Positions 1-8,422 are shown, numbered from the stretch's first letter. The stretch is DNA of 54,986 bases from Pseudomonadota bacterium (GCA_021777335.1 JAJYDT010000009.1:1-54986); one strand, 5' to 3'. The notes: generated by a model not told the origin, from the sequence alone. A program made the numbers and translations.

Positions 1-11
1 ATGGGGATACC

Positions 12-947
12 ATGATTAGAGGTCGGGATGACGGCCTGAAGACCGATACGGCCCGCGCAAGTCCCTTTCTGCTTGGCAACAAGACGCAATATGCGCGTTG
101 GCGTGCGCTCAAGCTTAGCGATTATCCGTCGGGTGCCGAAAAGTTGATCGTTGAGGTACGGGACCCCGCCCAGCCTACGTCAAGCGAGCGCGACGCGCTT
201 CTGCGCATAGTCGGCAAGACCAATATGGTTATCTACCGGGTTACACAACAGACACAGAACAAGCAGTCGGTATGCGCGGTTGCCAAACATTTAGGGTTGG
301 TGCACCTAGTCGATAACCCGTTTGCCGACGAAGATGGCATAACGACACTCAAGGTGGCCCCCGAAAAGGCTGCGCGCGGATATATCCCATTCACGGACAA
401 GCGTCTTTTATGGCATACCGATGGATACTACAATGCGCCCAAGGAACGGATTGGGGCTTTTGTGCTGCATTGTGTGGTTCCAGCCACCCATGGCGGCGAT
501 AACATGCTACTTGATCCGGAAATGGTCTATCTACGGCTGCGTGATGCAAACCCCGACTACGTGCGTGCGTTGATGGAGAAGGATGTGCTGACCATCCCCG
601 CAAATATCGAATCGGGCGTCGAAATACGGCCGGCACGTGTCGGGCCCGTTTTTGCAGTTGACGGGACAACTGGGGCGCTCACGATGCGTTACACCGCAAG
701 GACACGCAGCGCGCACTGGAAACAGGATGAGGCAACAGCCGACGCCGTACGCATGCTGGCGAACCTGATGCGCGATGATGCGCCGGATGTCTTTAACTAT
801 CGTCTTGGCCCGGGCGAGGGTATTGCGTGCAATAACGTGCTCCACAGCCGTTCTGCATTTACCCAGTTAGCGACTGGCCCCTGTCGTACGCTTTACCGCG
901 CGCGTTATTATGAGCGCATTGCGTCCCTACGCGAGGGCCTTATGTGA
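12..947 (+). CDS. TauD/TfdA-family Fe(II)/2-oxoglutarate dioxygenase-like protein
   Basis: 311 residues, in the size range of TauD/TfdA-fold oxygenases. The facial-triad pattern is visible: an HxD pair at H135/D137 (in LLWHTDGYY) and a distal histidine at H278 (in NNVLHSR), followed by arginines near 292-298 that could bind the 2-oxoglutarate carboxylate. Family members hydroxylate small substrates with Fe(II), 2-oxoglutarate and oxygen; no substrate can be read from the sequence. There is no signal peptide, so it is probably cytoplasmic. The start ATG follows a GGGGA at 3-7. The final ATGTGA overlaps the GTG start of the next gene, so the two are translationally coupled. It heads a cluster with a helical protein, a Cas6-like protein and a DsrC-like protein, so a link to sulfur metabolism or RNA is possible but unproven. 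More of the operon may lie upstream, outside the window. Confidence 0.85.
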   Translation: MIRGRDDGLKTDTARASPFLLGNKTQYARWRALKLSDYPSGAEKLIVEVRDPAQPTSSERDALLRIVGKTNMVIYRVTQQTQNKQSVCAVAKHLGLVHLVDNPFADEDGITTLKVAPEKAARGYIPFTDKRLLWHTDGYYNAPKERIGAFVLHCVVPATHGGDNMLLDPEMVYLRLRDANPDYVRALMEKDVLTIPANIESGVEIRPARVGPVFAVDGTTGALTMRYTARTRSAHWKQDEATADAVRMLANLMRDDAPDVFNYRLGPGEGIACNNVLHSRSAFTQLATGPCRTLYRARYYERIASLREGLM

Positions 948-1672
948 AAGACATGAAACATATTCCGATTACGGTGCTTAATAGGGATCCCGCTATCGGG
1001 GATGCCGATAGTTCCGAGGATGCAAGGGAGTCGCGACCACTCGTTGAGCGCATCGTTGCCGACACACGTCTTGAGCTTGACCGTTTGACTCCAGGACGCG
1101 ACCCGCTGAGGCGCGGGGAACTCCTGCTGCAGCTTGGACGCGCGCTGTTGCGTCTTGAGGAGATGCCGCAGGCATGGGCCGCAGCTCGAGAGGCCTTTGA
1201 TATCTACGCGGCTGACCGTTCATGGGAAGGGGCGGTACATGCGTGCGACATCCTGTTTCTCTCAGATCAACCCCAGTCGTTGCCGGCTCTTGGCCAGGGT
1301 CTATGGCTCGCTGTTACTTACCCGATTGACCCAGAATTGACAGTCGCGATACTAAAACATGTGGTGGATGAGACACCGCCGGAATCAGACGGTGCGGCGG
1401 TTGCAGCGATCACCGCCTACTACATCGCTGACATGCGCAGCCAGGGAACACAACGTGATGACCTTCTGTTGTATGCAGGGCAGGTGCTTACCACAGTGGC
1501 CCGGCGCCACAGTGCGGTCGATGGTCAGGAGGAATTCGATACGTGGATCAATCGGCTCGAGCTGAATGACCCAGACCGGTTCCTGCCGCGTCTGCGCAAT
1601 GTCATTGATGTGCTAGTACAGGATGACTGGTGGGTGGACCGTGAGCGACTGGCCGCCGAACTACCCGTATAA
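944..1672 (+). CDS. Hypothetical helical-repeat protein of the DsrC/Cas6-like cluster
   Basis: 242 residues with no recognised catalytic motif. It is rich in Leu, Ala, Arg and Glu. The stretch at about 50-130 (RRGELLLQLGRALLRLEE, then QAWAAAREAFDIYAAD) has the two-helix spacing of a TPR-like repeat, so a scaffold or adaptor role is likely. No transmembrane segment or signal peptide is seen. The GTG start at 944 overlaps the preceding TGA by 4 bases; an in-frame ATG at 953 is the alternative. It ends 3 bases before the Cas6-like gene, so the three genes form one transcription unit. Function is unknown; the operon position is the only clue. Confidence 0.7.
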   Translation: MKDMKHIPITVLNRDPAIGDADSSEDARESRPLVERIVADTRLELDRLTPGRDPLRRGELLLQLGRALLRLEEMPQAWAAAREAFDIYAADRSWEGAVHACDILFLSDQPQSLPALGQGLWLAVTYPIDPELTVAILKHVVDETPPESDGAAVAAITAYYIADMRSQGTQRDDLLLYAGQVLTTVARRHSAVDGQEEFDTWINRLELNDPDRFLPRLRNVIDVLVQDDWWVDRERLAAELPV

Positions 1673-1675
1673 GCC

Positions 1676-2356
1676 ATGTATTGGAAAGACACCTCTACGC
1701 AGGAGTTCACCGTTCCCCCTGATGTGGTGGATCTCGTGTTTGATATCTCCTGCCGGGCACTGCCTCCAGACCACGCCTACGATCTGTGGCAGACGCTCCA
1801 AGCCTCGTTACCTTGGTTTGCGGAAGAACCGTATGTCGGGATCCACCCGATACACGGGGCAGAGTCCGGAAACGGCTGGGTGCGTCCAGATGGCCCACAG
1901 GCGCTGCTCTATCTGTCACGCCGCACGAAATTGGTGTTGCGGATACCGAGCCGTCGTACCAGCGATGCGGGCATGCTCAGCGGGCGCACGCTCGAGATTG
2001 GGGCCTATCGGATCAGCATCGGTGGTCACACTGCGCGTGCACTTAATCCACTAAGCACCATTTTTGCGCGACACGTTGCGACTGGGTCGGGTGATGATGA
2101 AAGCATTTTTTTGCGTCAGTGTATGGGCGAGCTAGAGGGAATCGGTGTTGCACCGAGAAAGATGCTGTGTGGACGTGAAACGCGCATCACTACGCCTAAT
2201 GGCGGGGTGCGCACACGCAGCCTCATGCTCGCCGAACTCACACCCGCAGAATCGATACAACTGCAGCTGCGCGGCCTCGGGCCGTGGCGGCAACTTGGTT
2301 GCGGCCTATTCATCGGCCATAAAGACATTAAACCGGTAAAGCCGACCATGGAATAA
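1676..2356 (+). CDS. Cas6/Cmx6-like RAMP protein without a CRISPR array
   Basis: 226 residues. The C-terminus has a Cas6-type glycine-rich loop, GLGPWRQLGCGLFIGHK at 200-216. The N-terminal layout (LPPDH at 29-33, LPWF near 45-48, VGIHPIHG at 54-61) resembles the Cas6 family of the MYXAN CRISPR subtype (Cmx6), as I recall it. Cas6 proteins are ferredoxin-fold RNA endonucleases that cut repeat RNA, often with an N-terminal catalytic histidine; H33, H57 and H60 are candidates. No other cas gene and no repeat array occur in the window. The gene sits between a helical-repeat gene (3-base gap) and a DsrC-like gene (67-base gap), so it has probably been adopted for another RNA-binding or RNA-processing role. 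The ATG start follows the upstream TAA within 4 bases. Fold assignment is fairly secure, function is not. Confidence 0.75.
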   Translation: MYWKDTSTQEFTVPPDVVDLVFDISCRALPPDHAYDLWQTLQASLPWFAEEPYVGIHPIHGAESGNGWVRPDGPQALLYLSRRTKLVLRIPSRRTSDAGMLSGRTLEIGAYRISIGGHTARALNPLSTIFARHVATGSGDDESIFLRQCMGELEGIGVAPRKMLCGRETRITTPNGGVRTRSLMLAELTPAESIQLQLRGLGPWRQLGCGLFIGHKDIKPVKPTME

Positions 2357-2423
2357 TGTGATCGAAACTCTTTGAGTCAACACCACACTTTGGGGCAATT
2401 TAAGACAATTTAAGGAGAACAGT

Positions 2424-2765
2424 ATGGGCTATCACGTCAACGGCACAGAGCTGGATGCAACAGCCACTGGATATCTGGTTAATCAGGACGAGTGGAGCAA
2501 GGAGGTAGCAAATGAGATCGCGCGCCAGGAGGGCCTTGTCCTAACTCAGGATCATTGGGATGTGATCGAATATCTGCGCGACCAGTATTTCAACCATAAC
2601 GGCGAGCTCCCGAACAACCGCCACATCCTGAAAGGGATGCAGGACATCTGGAGCGACCGCAAGGTGGATAATAAGACCCTATTCGACTTGTTTCCAGGCA
2701 ACCCGTCGAAACAGGCGGGGCGAATCGCGGGCTTGCCGGAGAGTATGCGCAAGGGTGGTTATTGA
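2424..2765 (+). CDS. DsrC/TusE-family protein lacking all cysteines
   Basis: 113 residues, the usual length for DsrC/TusE. Family marks are present: a hydrophobic-acidic start, DEWSKEVANEIARQEG at 23-38, LTQDHWDVIEYLRDQY at 40-55, and a C-terminal part ending in KQAGRIAGLPES. DsrC and TusE carry sulfur as persulfide or trisulfide on a conserved penultimate cysteine (and, in DsrC, a second one about ten residues earlier). Here the C-terminal arm reads GLPESMRKGGY and the protein contains no cysteine at all, so it cannot carry sulfur in the known way. A regulatory or partner-binding role, as proposed for DsrC paralogues that lack cysteines, is more likely. The start has a good Shine-Dalgarno (AAGGAG, 2412-2417). 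It follows the Cas6-like gene in the same direction. Confidence 0.85.
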   Translation: MGYHVNGTELDATATGYLVNQDEWSKEVANEIARQEGLVLTQDHWDVIEYLRDQYFNHNGELPNNRHILKGMQDIWSDRKVDNKTLFDLFPGNPSKQAGRIAGLPESMRKGGY

Positions 2766-2801
2766 CAAAAACGGGTGCGCAACCTGTGGCTTTGGTTCGT
2801 T

Positions 2802-2829
2802 ATAACAAATACTCCCTTTACAATATAAT
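2802..2829 (+). promoter_or_regulatory. Candidate sigma-70 promoter for the DUF4282 gene
   Basis: A perfect -10 hexamer TATAAT lies at 2824-2829. ATAACA at 2802-2807 (4 of 6 to TTGACA) is placed 16 bases upstream. The region is much more AT-rich than its surroundings and sits between the DsrC-like stop (2765) and the DUF4282 start (2910), giving a leader of roughly 70 bases. Assigned by eye only. Confidence 0.45.
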
Positions 2830-2909
2830 AACCTCATAGAAGGCTCGGTGCCTGCATGGGCAGGGATCTGCCTGTGCGGGCCGACGCTGGACACACACAG
2901 GGGAGAATC

Positions 2910-3203
2910 ATGCCACCGTTCATTGCTGCCTTGCTTGACCTTTCGTTCGACACCTTTATCACACCGAAGATTGCCACTGGGATCTACATCATCGAGATAG
3001 TCATCAGCGTGATTGGCTGGATCACGTTTGGCCTCAAGGGTTTTGTGGGGGGATTTTTCCATGGGGTCTTCGATCTGCTTATCGTCGCGCCAATCAGCTT
3101 TCTCTTGACGCTCGTGCTGTTACGGATCGGATTGGAGTTACTGATGGCAATATTCAAGATTGCTGAGTACACAAAACAGATCGCGGATGGCGGGGTGCGG
3201 TAG
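2910..3203 (+). CDS. DUF4282-like small integral membrane protein
   Basis: 97 residues from ATG 2910, which has GGGGAG at 2900-2905 as ribosome binding site; the longer frame from 2856 lacks one. Two hydrophobic segments (about 20-50 and 55-82) are joined by a short turn, as in DUF4282 inner-membrane proteins of unknown function. The C-terminal tail (KIAEYTKQIADGGVR) is hydrophilic and probably cytoplasmic. It is preceded by its own likely promoter and faces the convergent GGDEF/EAL gene, so it is probably monocistronic. The family call rests on topology and residue pattern. Confidence 0.65.
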   Translation: MPPFIAALLDLSFDTFITPKIATGIYIIEIVISVIGWITFGLKGFVGGFFHGVFDLLIVAPISFLLTLVLLRIGLELLMAIFKIAEYTKQIADGGVR

Positions 3204-3273
3204 GACCAGGCTTCACACGTGCCCGAATGGCCTGGATTGCCGCAGTGGCAACTGCGGGGGCTGACCACTGGCT

Positions 3274-3303
3274 TTGGTGCCTCGCTCTCGAGAGCAGCAC
3301 CAA
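3274..3303. terminator. Hairpin between convergent genes
   Basis: Arms TTGGTGC (3274-3280) and GCACCAA (3297-3303) enclose a second pair GCTCTC/GAGAGC (3284-3295), giving a long imperfect stem. It lies between the stops of the DUF4282 gene (3203) and the GGDEF/EAL gene (3345). There is no T-run on either side, so intrinsic termination is uncertain. Confidence 0.35.
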
Positions 3304-3344
3304 GAAACTCGGCAGTGCGTGCTGTTGAGGGTGTGTTCTATGCG

Positions 3345-5918
3345 CTACGGAATCGGCTCCGGTATGTGGATCGCGAATCCCTGGACATAGTCGACACCGA
3401 TCGTCTGCAGCACCGAGAGCGCCTTCTTGTCGTCGACAAACTCAGCTACTGTCATGAGCCCCATGTCGTGTGCCACCTGGTTGATTGACCGCACGATCGC
3501 GTGGGCGATCGGGTCCGTTACCAAGTCCTTGATAAACGACCCGTCGATCTTGATCGAGTCAATTGCAAGATTGCGAAGGTAGGTAAAGGAGCTCAGGCCG
3601 CTCCCAAAATCGTCGAGCGAAAAACGACAACCCTTGCCTCTCAGTTGAGCAATAAAATGCTGGGCACGGGGGAAATTAGTTATTGCTGCGGTTTCTGTGA
3701 TCTCAAAGCGGATGCGGTGGACGTGTGCTGTTTTCAGGTGTTCAAGCACAAAGTCGAGAAAGAAATCGTCATTGAGGCTGGTCCCCGAGATGTTAACCGC
3801 ATACTGGTTATGGTGGTCTGCGAGCGTCGCGGTGCTGTCGAGATGGCGCAGGAGTGTCCGAATAACCCATCGGTCGAGGTTCGGCATAATGCCATAGCGC
3901 TCAACGGACGGTATGAATACCGAAGGCTTGATAACCTCTCCATTTTCCCGTACGAGTCGCATCAGTACTTCGTACTCCACAGTTGCCCCGTCCCGAGTCG
4001 AGACAATCTTTTGCCGGTATAGCTGCAGCCGGTTGTGCTCAAGCGCCTCGGTGACCTCATTGACCCAGTTCATGCCCTCACGGTAACGAGATACTGCCTG
4101 GTCACTTGGTGTATAGATGCAGACACGGTTGCGTCCCTGCTCCTTGGCGAGATAGCACGCGCTATCGGCAGCCGACATCACGCTCGCTGCGTCGGCCATG
4201 TTGCTGTCGAGGACCACGAGACCAAGACTTGCTGACAGAACAAAGATCTTTTCCTGCCATATGAACCGGTGGCTACGGATTGCATGCAGTAGATTGTCGG
4301 CCACCATTTGGCCACGGGTCAGGTCGCATCGGTGCAGCAGTACAGAAAATTCGTCTCCGCCGAGACGGGCGACCACATCAGTGGTGCGCACATGCATGCC
4401 GAGAATCTTGGAAAGCTGGCGCAGTAGGTCATCGCCAGCCGCGTGGCCGCATGAGTCGTTGATAACCTTGAGCTGGTCGAGATCGAGATAGATCAAGATA
4501 TGGCGTACATCCCCACTGATCGAACGGCAGGCACGGTCAAGTGCATCCTCGAGCGTCTGCCGGTTTGGCAACCCAGTCAGATAGTCGTGGCGGGCTTGGT
4601 GTATGAGCGCGTCGGTCAGGCGGTGCCGGTCGGTGACATCATGGAATACGAGCACCGCGCCAAAAATCTGCTTTTCGAGATTACGGATGGGGGCCGCCGA
4701 GTGTTCGACAACGTACTCTGTCCCGTGTTTCGCAACCAGAATCACCCGGGTCAATTCGACGACTTCTCCCCTGCCAAGGGCGCGCGACACAAGATCCGGC
4801 GCCGGCATGCGGGTTGCCTCATCAATTGTGCGGAAAACTTGGGACAAGGGTGCTCCGAGTGCTTCGCGTTGTTGATACCCCGTGAGATGTTCGGCAACCG
4901 CGTTTATGGACGTAATTCGGCCAGAAACATCCGTGATGATGACCGCGTCGGCGATAGATTGAAGGGTAGTCTCAGCAAGCTCCTTCTCGCGTGCCAGCGC
5001 CTGGGCGGCTGATTCACGTTCGGTTTGCCACAGCCGCTGGCGCAGGATCGTACGGCGATGAATCCAAGCAGTGGCGGAGATCGACACGACAAGAAAGGCG
5101 AACAGGATACGCGTATCCCGCCACCAGATTGACCACAACACAGGAGCATGAGTGAAGGCAAGGGTAGTCAACGGGAAGTCGGCGAGTGGCTGACGAGCGA
5201 CCAGGAGTCGGTCAGTATGGGTCGAGGGTCCGAGAGCAGTGCTGAGGATCAGCATTGTAGAGATTCCATGCGTAATCACAGTGCCATAGCCCCTGGCGCT
5301 TAATCCCGGTAGGGATGATAAAGTCGCAACCGAGAATCGCGGATGATGCCCGGAGCCAATAGCGCTGCGCATAGGAACCACCCAACCCCCGGTCGCGGCA
5401 CTGTAGACAGGTGCGGCGATTGAAAGGCCATGCCCGACGCGTTTCCATAAAACGTGTTGTGGCCAAGCAAAGGTATGGACTGCGGATACAAGGACCGGCT
5501 GTCCTTGTGGGGTTATTAAACGCAAGCCAGGCAACGCATTTTGCGCAGCTGCACGGTTCAGCCAGCGCAGCGTGGTACCCGCTGGCTGCACCGGGGCAAG
5601 ATGATGAGACAGTAGTGTCCCGGCAGTGGCCAATCGCCGCGCAACCGTGCGCAGATCCAGATCAATTGTGTCTGCGCCAAAACGTGCAACGATAACGAGC
5701 CGGGCGTTGGCACTGTGACGCACATGGTACCAACTGTGCACGCCATACCATACGCCAAATAATACAAGCGCGGAGATCGATAGCCAGCTCGTGATACGCA
5801 ATGGATATTCGAGCGCAGCGGTAAGCGCCCTCGAGGCAGCCGGGATATGTCGAGGCCACGGCAGGCGCTCGAGGAAGGGGGTGCTTCTTGGGGCCGCAGA
5901 TTGCTCAGAGGCCGGCAT
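3345..5918 (-). CDS. Membrane PAS-GGDEF-EAL cyclic-di-GMP signalling protein
   Basis: 857 residues. A transmembrane segment near 43-62 and another near 272-290 bracket a periplasmic sensor region of about 200 residues that I cannot assign to a family. A PAS domain follows (about 310-430), then GGDEF (about 440-600) and EAL (about 615-857). The cyclase signature is intact: RLGGDEF with GGDEF at 520-524. The EAL domain has EVL at 650-652, an ITE motif, DDFGSG and a KIDGSF motif, so most phosphodiesterase metal ligands are present. The loop usually reading AEGVE reads AEFVD here, a mild deviation. The protein therefore could make or degrade cyclic di-GMP. ATG 5918 has only a weak upstream GGAA. 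It is monocistronic and convergent with the DUF4282 gene; an inverted repeat lies 57 bases upstream of its start. Confidence 0.9.
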   Translation of the reverse strand: MPASEQSAAPRSTPFLERLPWPRHIPAASRALTAALEYPLRITSWLSISALVLFGVWYGVHSWYHVRHSANARLVIVARFGADTIDLDLRTVARRLATAGTLLSHHLAPVQPAGTTLRWLNRAAAQNALPGLRLITPQGQPVLVSAVHTFAWPQHVLWKRVGHGLSIAAPVYSAATGGWVVPMRSAIGSGHHPRFSVATLSSLPGLSARGYGTVITHGISTMLILSTALGPSTHTDRLLVARQPLADFPLTTLAFTHAPVLWSIWWRDTRILFAFLVVSISATAWIHRRTILRQRLWQTERESAAQALAREKELAETTLQSIADAVIITDVSGRITSINAVAEHLTGYQQREALGAPLSQVFRTIDEATRMPAPDLVSRALGRGEVVELTRVILVAKHGTEYVVEHSAAPIRNLEKQIFGAVLVFHDVTDRHRLTDALIHQARHDYLTGLPNRQTLEDALDRACRSISGDVRHILIYLDLDQLKVINDSCGHAAGDDLLRQLSKILGMHVRTTDVVARLGGDEFSVLLHRCDLTRGQMVADNLLHAIRSHRFIWQEKIFVLSASLGLVVLDSNMADAASVMSAADSACYLAKEQGRNRVCIYTPSDQAVSRYREGMNWVNEVTEALEHNRLQLYRQKIVSTRDGATVEYEVLMRLVRENGEVIKPSVFIPSVERYGIMPNLDRWVIRTLLRHLDSTATLADHHNQYAVNISGTSLNDDFFLDFVLEHLKTAHVHRIRFEITETAAITNFPRAQHFIAQLRGKGCRFSLDDFGSGLSSFTYLRNLAIDSIKIDGSFIKDLVTDPIAHAIVRSINQVAHDMGLMTVAEFVDDKKALSVLQTIGVDYVQGFAIHIPEPIP

Positions 5919-5974
5919 GGTTTCCGTGAAGTCTTGGCGGTTTCTGGTTTTTTGGCCGTTTTTATGGGCGATCT

Positions 5975-6002
5975 ATCCTGTGCAGTATAGTGAACACAGG
6001 AT
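5975..6002. repeat. 8-bp perfect inverted repeat upstream of the GGDEF/EAL gene
   Basis: ATCCTGTG (5975-5982) and CACAGGAT (5995-6002) are exact reverse complements separated by 12 bases. The element lies in the 273-base region between the divergent starts of the GGDEF/EAL gene (5918) and the DUF2784 gene (6192). The arm spacing suits a dimeric regulator, or the arms could form a leader hairpin. No matching known operator is recognised. Confidence 0.4.
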
Positions 6003-6191
6003 GTTTCGCTATGAAATCTTGGCCATATAAACCTATTTTAAAGAAAATGGTGGTCGTAAAAACAGGACTTGTAGGGTCAGGACGAGGTGTTAGATATTGA
6101 AATCCCAAGATCGATTACGTCGATCGGGAACACGGTGAGTGCCCGTGGGGAAGCATGGCCCAGAAATCGATATGGACGAACTGTGATTAAT

Positions 6192-6578
6192 ATGTCGCGA
6201 ATTTCGCCAATCCTCGCCAATTGTATCCTGATTATCCATGTAGCCTTCATCCTGTTTGTTGTCACCGGTCTGCCGCTTGTATGGATCGGTGTGCCTCGTG
6301 GTTGGCACTGGGTCCGGTCGGTCTGGTTCCGCCGTATCCATCTCGCAGCAATCGTCGCCGTGATGGCGGAAAGTTGGTTTGGTATTGCCTGTCCACTTAC
6401 AACATGGGAGACATATGTGCGTGGCACCTCGGCCCCAGGCCTAGCTGCTGGTTTTATCCCTTATTGGCTGCACCGACTTTTCTTTTACCATTTCCCGCTG
6501 TGGATGTTCGGTCTTTCCTACACCCTGTTCGCGTTTGCAGTCGTGTTTACCTACTGGCGCTACCCGCCGAGACGCTGA
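6192..6578 (+). CDS. DUF2784-family membrane protein
   Basis: 128 residues from ATG 6192; the frame is open from 6087, but the extra 35 residues are polar and unlike a membrane protein. Hydrophobic segments lie near 8-30, 46-64 and 95-120. The conserved look of DUF2784 is present: a leading HVAFILFVVTGLP helix, W-rich loop, WFGIACPLTTWE near 60-70 and a GFIPYWLHRLFFYHF stretch. The function of the family is unknown. The start has no clear Shine-Dalgarno. It converges on nadB with a 30-base gap and no evident terminator. Confidence 0.75.
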   Translation: MSRISPILANCILIIHVAFILFVVTGLPLVWIGVPRGWHWVRSVWFRRIHLAAIVAVMAESWFGIACPLTTWETYVRGTSAPGLAAGFIPYWLHRLFFYHFPLWMFGLSYTLFAFAVVFTYWRYPPRR

Positions 6579-6608
6579 CTCGGAAGAAACGCCGGAGTAT
6601 GCGGCCGA

Positions 6609-8204
6609 TCATGGGGAAAGGACTGTATCTAGGCCAGGTCCAGCCGCTAAATCCGGATAGTCGCGCGAATAATGCAGCCCCCGGCTCTCCTTGCGCGCAA
6701 GTGCCGAGCAGACAATCAATTCCGACACGAGCACAAGGTTGCGCAACTCCAAAAGGTCATTTGATATCCTGAAATTGGAATAGTATTCCCGGATTTCGCC
6801 CATGAGTAGCTGAATCCTGTTATGCGCACGCTCGAGTCGTTTTGTGGTGCGAACGATCCCGACATAATCCCACATAAAGCGTCGGAGTTCTTCCCAGTTG
6901 TGAGCCACGACCACCTGTTCGTCGGCATCCGTGACGCGGCTCTCATCCCATGCAGGGAGCACCAGGGGTGGGTCCGGGAAGGTGCGGACTCGGATATCTT
7001 CCGCGGCCGCCTCGCCGAAAACTAGACATTCAAGAAGAGAATTGCTGGCGAGTCGGTTTCCCCCATGCAGCCCGGTAAACGCGCATTCACCGATCGCGTA
7101 GAGACCCTCCAAGTCGGTGCGTCCGGAGTGGTCAGTGATAATCCCGCCACAGGTGTAGTGCGCTGCGGGAACGACCGGCACTGGCTCGCGTGTAATGTCG
7201 TAGCCGTACTGGCGGCAGCGCTCCTCAATATTGGGGAAATGGCTTCTGATGAAGTCTGCCGGGCGATGGCTGATATCAAGCAGCACGTATTCTAGGCCGC
7301 CCCGCTTCATCTCATAGTCGATGGCGCGCGCGACAATATCCCGCGGTGCAAGCTCAGCGCGCTCATCGTAATTCGACATGAACCGGGTGCCATCCGGCAG
7401 GAGCAGTCTTCCTCCTTCGCCCCGGACCGCCTCTGAGATCAGGAAAGACTTTGCCTTCGGGTGAAACAGACAAGTGGGGTGGAACTGTACGAATTCCATG
7501 TTGGCGACGCGGCATCCCGCACGCCATGCCATGGCGATGCCGTCTCCGGTCGAGGTGTCCGGATTGCTTGTGTAGAGGTACGCCTTGGAAGCGCCACCGG
7601 TTGCCAGTATAAGATGTGTCGACGGGATTCCGATCACCTCGCCGATCGTTTTATCAAGGACATAAATCCCGGCGCAGCGATCCGGTTCATTCTGACCAAG
7701 CTTGCGGTGAGTAATCAGGTCAACGGCGATATGGTGTTCGAGGATCTGGATCCGGGGGTGGTGCCGGACATGTTCCTCAAGTTTCAGTTCGATCGCCCGG
7801 CCGGTGGCATCTGCGGCATGGATCACGCGCCGATGGGTGTGCCCACCCTCGCGCGTGAGGTGGTACATGCTGGCCTTGCCCGTTTCCTCCGGTAAAGTGT
7901 TTTCTGTAAACGGGACCCCCTGTCGCAGCAACCATTCGATACACACCGGGGCTTGACGCACCACGCGCTCCACGGTTTCGCGATGGCACAGCCCCGCGCC
8001 AGCCCGTAATGTGTCTTCAACGTGTGATTCGAACGAATCTGTCTGGTCGAGTACAGCAGCAATGCCCCCTTGGGCATAGAGACTCGACCCCTCGCGGACC
8101 AAGTCCTTGGTAATCAGCACGACATTTGAATGCTCAGCCACCCGGAGTGCCGCTGTCAGGCCGGCGACACCACTACCAACGATCACGACCCTATTCAAAG
8201 TCAC
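6609..8204 (-). CDS. nadB: L-aspartate oxidase
   Basis: 531 residues, the normal length. NadB oxidises L-aspartate to iminoaspartate with FAD, the first step of de novo NAD synthesis; quinolinate synthase NadA then acts. The N-terminus carries the FAD dinucleotide-binding motif [12 protein letters not shown] (about 9-20), and [11 protein letters not shown] and the [19 protein letters not shown] active-site region of the succinate dehydrogenase/NadB flavoprotein family follow. The [18 protein letters not shown] segment is typical of NadB. The start is GTG 8204. nadB divergent from rpoE is a frequent arrangement in Gammaproteobacteria and supports both calls. Confidence 0.97.
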   Translation of the reverse strand: MTLNRVVIVGSGVAGLTAALRVAEHSNVVLITKDLVREGSSLYAQGGIAAVLDQTDSFESHVEDTLRAGAGLCHRETVERVVRQAPVCIEWLLRQGVPFTENTLPEETGKASMYHLTREGGHTHRRVIHAADATGRAIELKLEEHVRHHPRIQILEHHIAVDLITHRKLGQNEPDRCAGIYVLDKTIGEVIGIPSTHLILATGGASKAYLYTSNPDTSTGDGIAMAWRAGCRVANMEFVQFHPTCLFHPKAKSFLISEAVRGEGGRLLLPDGTRFMSNYDERAELAPRDIVARAIDYEMKRGGLEYVLLDISHRPADFIRSHFPNIEERCRQYGYDITREPVPVVPAAHYTCGGIITDHSGRTDLEGLYAIGECAFTGLHGGNRLASNSLLECLVFGEAAAEDIRVRTFPDPPLVLPAWDESRVTDADEQVVVAHNWEELRRFMWDYVGIVRTTKRLERAHNRIQLLMGEIREYYSNFRISNDLLELRNLVLVSELIVCSALARKESRGLHYSRDYPDLAAGPGLDTVLSP

Positions 8205-8349
8205 TTGGGCGCCACGCCCCCTCGGCCACGGGCGTCACGAGTGCGGTAACGGGTTTTCGGGTATCATGGCAAGCAGCTTTGCTCATGTGCCCGATCATAC
8301 TTATGACAGACCTGGTTCACAAACACGCGGATACGGAAATCGTTTGCGC

Positions 8350-8378
8350 CGAACTTTTTTCACATATTTGGGTCACTA
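8350..8378 (+). promoter_or_regulatory. Candidate sigma-E autoregulatory promoter of rpoE
   Basis: CGAACTT at 8350-8356 matches 6 of 7 positions of the sigma-E -35 (GGAACTT). After 16 bases, TCACTA at 8373-8378 (preceded by GG) resembles the -10 (GGTCnnA/TCTGA type). The transcription start would be near 8385, giving a leader of about 38 bases before the rpoE GTG at 8423. Sigma-E operons are commonly autoregulated from such a site. Confidence 0.5.
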
Positions 8379-8422
8379 CCCCGTGACGCGGCGTCTCTGG
8401 GTGACGAGTTAGAGAGACCCTA

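Noticed and set aside
2396-2414. Tandem CAATTTAAG repeat upstream of the DsrC-like gene
   Set aside because: Only two copies of nine bases, overlapping the ribosome-binding region; too short to interpret.
2852-2880. Imperfect hairpin GGCAG/CTGCC in the leader of the DUF4282 gene as a riboswitch
   Set aside because: A five-base stem with no wider structure or known riboswitch motif.
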